Source: an uncultured Collinsella sp. (GTDB lineage: Bacteria > Actinomycetota > Coriobacteriia > Coriobacteriales > Coriobacteriaceae). From it: a stretch of DNA of 7,125 bases. Positions 6,279 through 7,125 of the stretch are shown here, piece by piece. Location of the stretch: contig CALFDL010000231.1 of NCBI GenBank assembly GCA_937950415.1, forward strand, positions 1 to 7,125, read 5' to 3'. The position numbers were made by a program, and so were the translations under genes. Below the pieces are notes generated by a model. That model was not told the DNA's origin. It searched no databases and saw nothing but the letters and a program-made list of their open reading frames with translations. Numbering within the stretch: position 1 is the first letter of the stretch; each line of letters starts with the position of its first letter.

Positions 6279-6315
6279 AAAAAGGGACAGGTTTATTTTG
6301 GCAGGTTTTATCTGG
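6279..6315. repeat. GGGACAGG-type intergenic repeat with tandem 14-mers
   Basis: AAAAAGGGACAGG leads into two adjacent imperfect 14-bp direct repeats, CAGGTTTATTTTGG (6288-6301) and CAGGTTTTATCTGG (6302-6315), differing at 3 positions. A related sequence sits at the right edge of the window (ACAGG at 7077-7081 followed by TTT and GG-rich bases). Short GACAGG-containing elements of this look are, as I recall, dispersed in many bacterial genomes, so it may be a REP-like element. Genome copy number was not checked. Confidence 0.45.
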
Positions 6316-6325
6316 GCAAACGTCA

Positions 6326-6358
6326 AAGCCGCCGCAAAGGCGCCCTTTGTGGCGGCTT
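6326..6358 (-). terminator. Hairpin terminator downstream of hicB
   Basis: AAGCCGCC (6326-6333) pairs with GGCGGCTT (6351-6358). A G·U-type pair (6334/6350) follows, then CAAAGG (6335-6340) with CCTTTG (6344-6349) around a CGC loop: 15 paired positions. Three further pairs (GTC/GAC) lie outside a mismatch. It starts 16 bases after the hicB stop. On the minus strand the tail is TTTGACGTTT, only moderately T-rich, so termination is likely but not ideal. Confidence 0.6.
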
Positions 6359-6374
6359 CGACTCGACGTTGGCT

Positions 6375-6704
6375 TCACAGCGCCGCAGCGATCGCTTCAG
6401 TCACAAACTTATTGAGTGACTCACCCTTCTTTGCCGCCGCCAGCGCTGCTTGCTTGTGGAGCTCAGAGCCCGTTCTTACGTTGAACGAGCCCTTAAAAGC
6501 CCGCTCGGGTTCCTTGCCCTTCTCGGCGCAAAACTCAAGGTAATCGTCGACGGCGTCGTGGAAGCATTGCTCCACTTCTTCAGCCGTGGAGCCTTCAAAT
6601 ACGATTGCGTCTCTAATGCCGGCGACCATACCTGTTAGCACATGCTGTTCGGCATCGAACTCGACCGGGGCGAAATAACCCTTGTATGCCAAAACGTTAC
6701 TCAT
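6375..6704 (-). CDS. hicB: HicB-family antitoxin
   Basis: Antitoxin of the HicAB type II system; it binds and neutralises HicA and usually autorepresses the operon. The 109-residue protein has an N-terminal HicB domain with a degenerate RNase H-like fold (YKGYFAPVEFDAEQHVLTGMVAGIRDAIVFEG, then the helix STAEEVEQCFHDAVDDYLEFCAEKG). The C-terminal ribbon-helix-helix DNA-binding segment is residues 72-109 (GSFNVRTGSELHKQAALAAAKKGESLNKFVTEAI). I chose the ATG at 6704 because GGAGG (6710-6714) lies 5 bases upstream; an in-frame ATG at 6719 has that site inside its own coding region. With this start the gene overlaps hicA by 8 bases (ATGAGTAA), giving tight translational coupling. Base composition is visibly lower in GC than the neighbouring metabolic genes, consistent with acquisition by transfer. 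Confidence 0.92.
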   Translation of the reverse strand: MSNVLAYKGYFAPVEFDAEQHVLTGMVAGIRDAIVFEGSTAEEVEQCFHDAVDDYLEFCAEKGKEPERAFKGSFNVRTGSELHKQAALAAAKKGESLNKFVTEAIAAAL

Positions 6705-6960
6705 GACTACCTCCGACATCTTGCAGAAAGCGAACGATGTTTCGAATGGTCCCCGCTGTCAATTCGTCAGATGGATGAGGCGCGTGCATTACGAACATCC
6801 TGCCATCTGATGGCCTGTAGAAGCGAACGCGCGATCCGGATGTCTTGCCTTTGCTGTCCATTTCAAAGCCATATGAAGCCATAACTTTAAGAAAGTCAGC
6901 GAATCTATACGTTGAAGGACAGCTAAGCAGCTGGGCGATGAGTTTATCGGATCGAGTCAT
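6697..6960 (-). CDS. hicA: HicA-family mRNA interferase toxin
   Basis: An 87-residue HicA toxin, predicted to cleave mRNA through a double-stranded-RNA-binding-like fold. Visible landmarks are GKTSGSRVRFYRPSDGRMFVMHAPHPSDELTAGTIRNIVRFL (residues 38-79), corresponding to the GSH-x-x-[FLY] and HHP/PHP region followed by the final helix. In many HicA proteins a catalytic His follows GS; here the motif is GSRV, with Arg44 in that place. His59 and His62 remain. I recall a HicA subgroup with GSRV, so this need not mean inactivity. The ATG at 6960 follows GAGG (6965-6968) with 4-base spacing. The toxin comes first, overlapping hicB by 8 bases, the standard hicAB order. The gene is lower in GC than its surroundings. 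Confidence 0.87.
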   Translation of the reverse strand: MTRSDKLIAQLLSCPSTYRFADFLKVMASYGFEMDSKGKTSGSRVRFYRPSDGRMFVMHAPHPSDELTAGTIRNIVRFLQDVGGSHE

Positions 6961-6975
6961 CCCGCCTCACATTCT

Positions 6976-6994
6976 GCAACTATATTCTAGTTGC
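6976..6994 (-). promoter_or_regulatory. Palindromic operator upstream of hicAB
   Basis: GCAACTATATTCTAGTTGC is a perfect inverted repeat: 7-bp arms GCAACTA/TAGTTGC around a 5-bp centre. It lies 16 bp upstream of the hicA ATG and contains the candidate -10 box TAGAAT (minus strand). A two-fold symmetric site over the -10 fits binding by the ribbon-helix-helix domain of HicB and autorepression. Binding is inferred. Confidence 0.68.
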
Positions 6995-7012
6995 AATTTC
7001 AGTTCGATGCAA
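6984..7012 (-). promoter_or_regulatory. Candidate proximal hicAB promoter
   Basis: On the minus strand, TTGCAT (7007-7012) is followed by a 17-bp spacer and TAGAAT (6984-6989, five of six consensus bases). Predicted start is near 6977, giving a leader of about 17 bases with a Shine-Dalgarno in it. The -35 matches only in its first three bases. Confidence 0.45.
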
Positions 7013-7020
7013 GCACCTCT

Positions 7021-7049
7021 ACTATAGAACATGTGTGCGTATAGAACAA
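7021..7049 (-). promoter_or_regulatory. Candidate distal hicAB promoter with TATAGAACA repeats
   Basis: On the minus strand, TTGTTC (7044-7049), a 17-bp spacer and TATAGT (7021-7026, five of six) form a second promoter candidate. Transcription would begin near 7014 and pass through the palindrome. On the plus strand the same bases show TATAGAACA twice (7023-7031 and 7040-7048), 17 bp apart. It is not clear which reading matters. Confidence 0.38.
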
Positions 7050-7060
7050 GTGTTCGAATC

Positions 7061-7125
7061 ACAACTGAGGAAGGAGACAGGCACCTTTGTGGTGGTCTGT
7101 GCTGTGGAGTGGGCGTCTGCGGCGG
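7061..7125 (+). other. Unresolved right edge: possible start of a gene or a GACAGG-type repeat
   Basis: AAGGAG (7071-7076) is followed at 12 bases by GTG codons (7089 and 7092) with an open frame to the window end (VVVCAVEWASAA). The same stretch, GACAGGCACCTTTGTGGTGG, aligns without gaps to the repeat at 6279-6315 across ACAGG-N4-TTT. Both readings are possible, and the window ends too soon to decide. The spacing is long for a ribosome site. Confidence 0.25.

Noticed and set aside
6254..6280. TTG start adding nine residues to the folate enzyme
   Set aside because: The extension falls into the repeated intergenic sequence; the ATG at 6253 has a purine-rich ribosome site and begins with the family's usual N-terminus.
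6705..6719. Upstream ATG for HicB
   Set aside because: The GGAGG ribosome site lies inside that extension and is correctly spaced for the ATG at 6704.
1..7125. A new multi-gene defence or mobile system
   Set aside because: Apart from hicAB, all genes are recognisable housekeeping or catabolic types; there are no clustered unknown genes, recombinases or arrays.

Overview
The window looks like chromosomal DNA from a high-GC actinobacterium of the Coriobacteriia, most like Collinsella. That assignment is an inference from the GC-rich codon usage, the protein styles and my memory of gut coriobacterial genomes; no search was run. Nearly all of the window is coding. There are seven clear protein genes plus the 3' part of an eighth, and no rRNA, tRNA, CRISPR array or transposase.

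Layout. At the left edge is the 3' portion of recQ (+), running in from outside the window. Two bases after its stop comes a GntR/HutC-type regulator with a UTRA effector domain (+). A 144-bp control region follows, with two copies of a tandem ATAGAAC repeat, a good extended -10 promoter and a leader hairpin. It leads into a SIS-domain protein of the fructoselysine-6-phosphate deglycase (FrlB) type (+). A very strong hairpin/T-run terminator separates this gene from a convergent L-lactate / L-2-hydroxyisocaproate dehydrogenase family gene (-). That gene is divergent from metA (+), which carries the residue marking acetyl-CoA specificity. metA converges on a 5-formyltetrahydrofolate cyclo-ligase gene (-). 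Upstream of that, on the same strand, lie a short repeated sequence, a hairpin terminator and a hicA-hicB toxin-antitoxin operon (-), with an operator-like palindrome at its promoter. The last 165 bases contain the hicAB control region and what may be one end of another repeat or gene.

How the parts fit. The GntR regulator and the deglycase form the obvious functional pair: a sugar-phosphate-sensing repressor beside an isolated catabolic enzyme, with paired repeats over the enzyme's promoter. The kinase and transporter that would normally accompany such an enzyme are not in the window. The dehydrogenase, MetA and the folate enzyme are single-gene housekeeping units. HicAB is a small accessory module of visibly lower GC content.

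I see no convincing previously undescribed multi-gene system. The points most worth checking are the 10-bp-period direct-repeat operators, the reappearance of a related repeat at the far end of the window, the GACAGG-type dispersed repeats, and the substrates of the orphan deglycase and the dehydrogenase.
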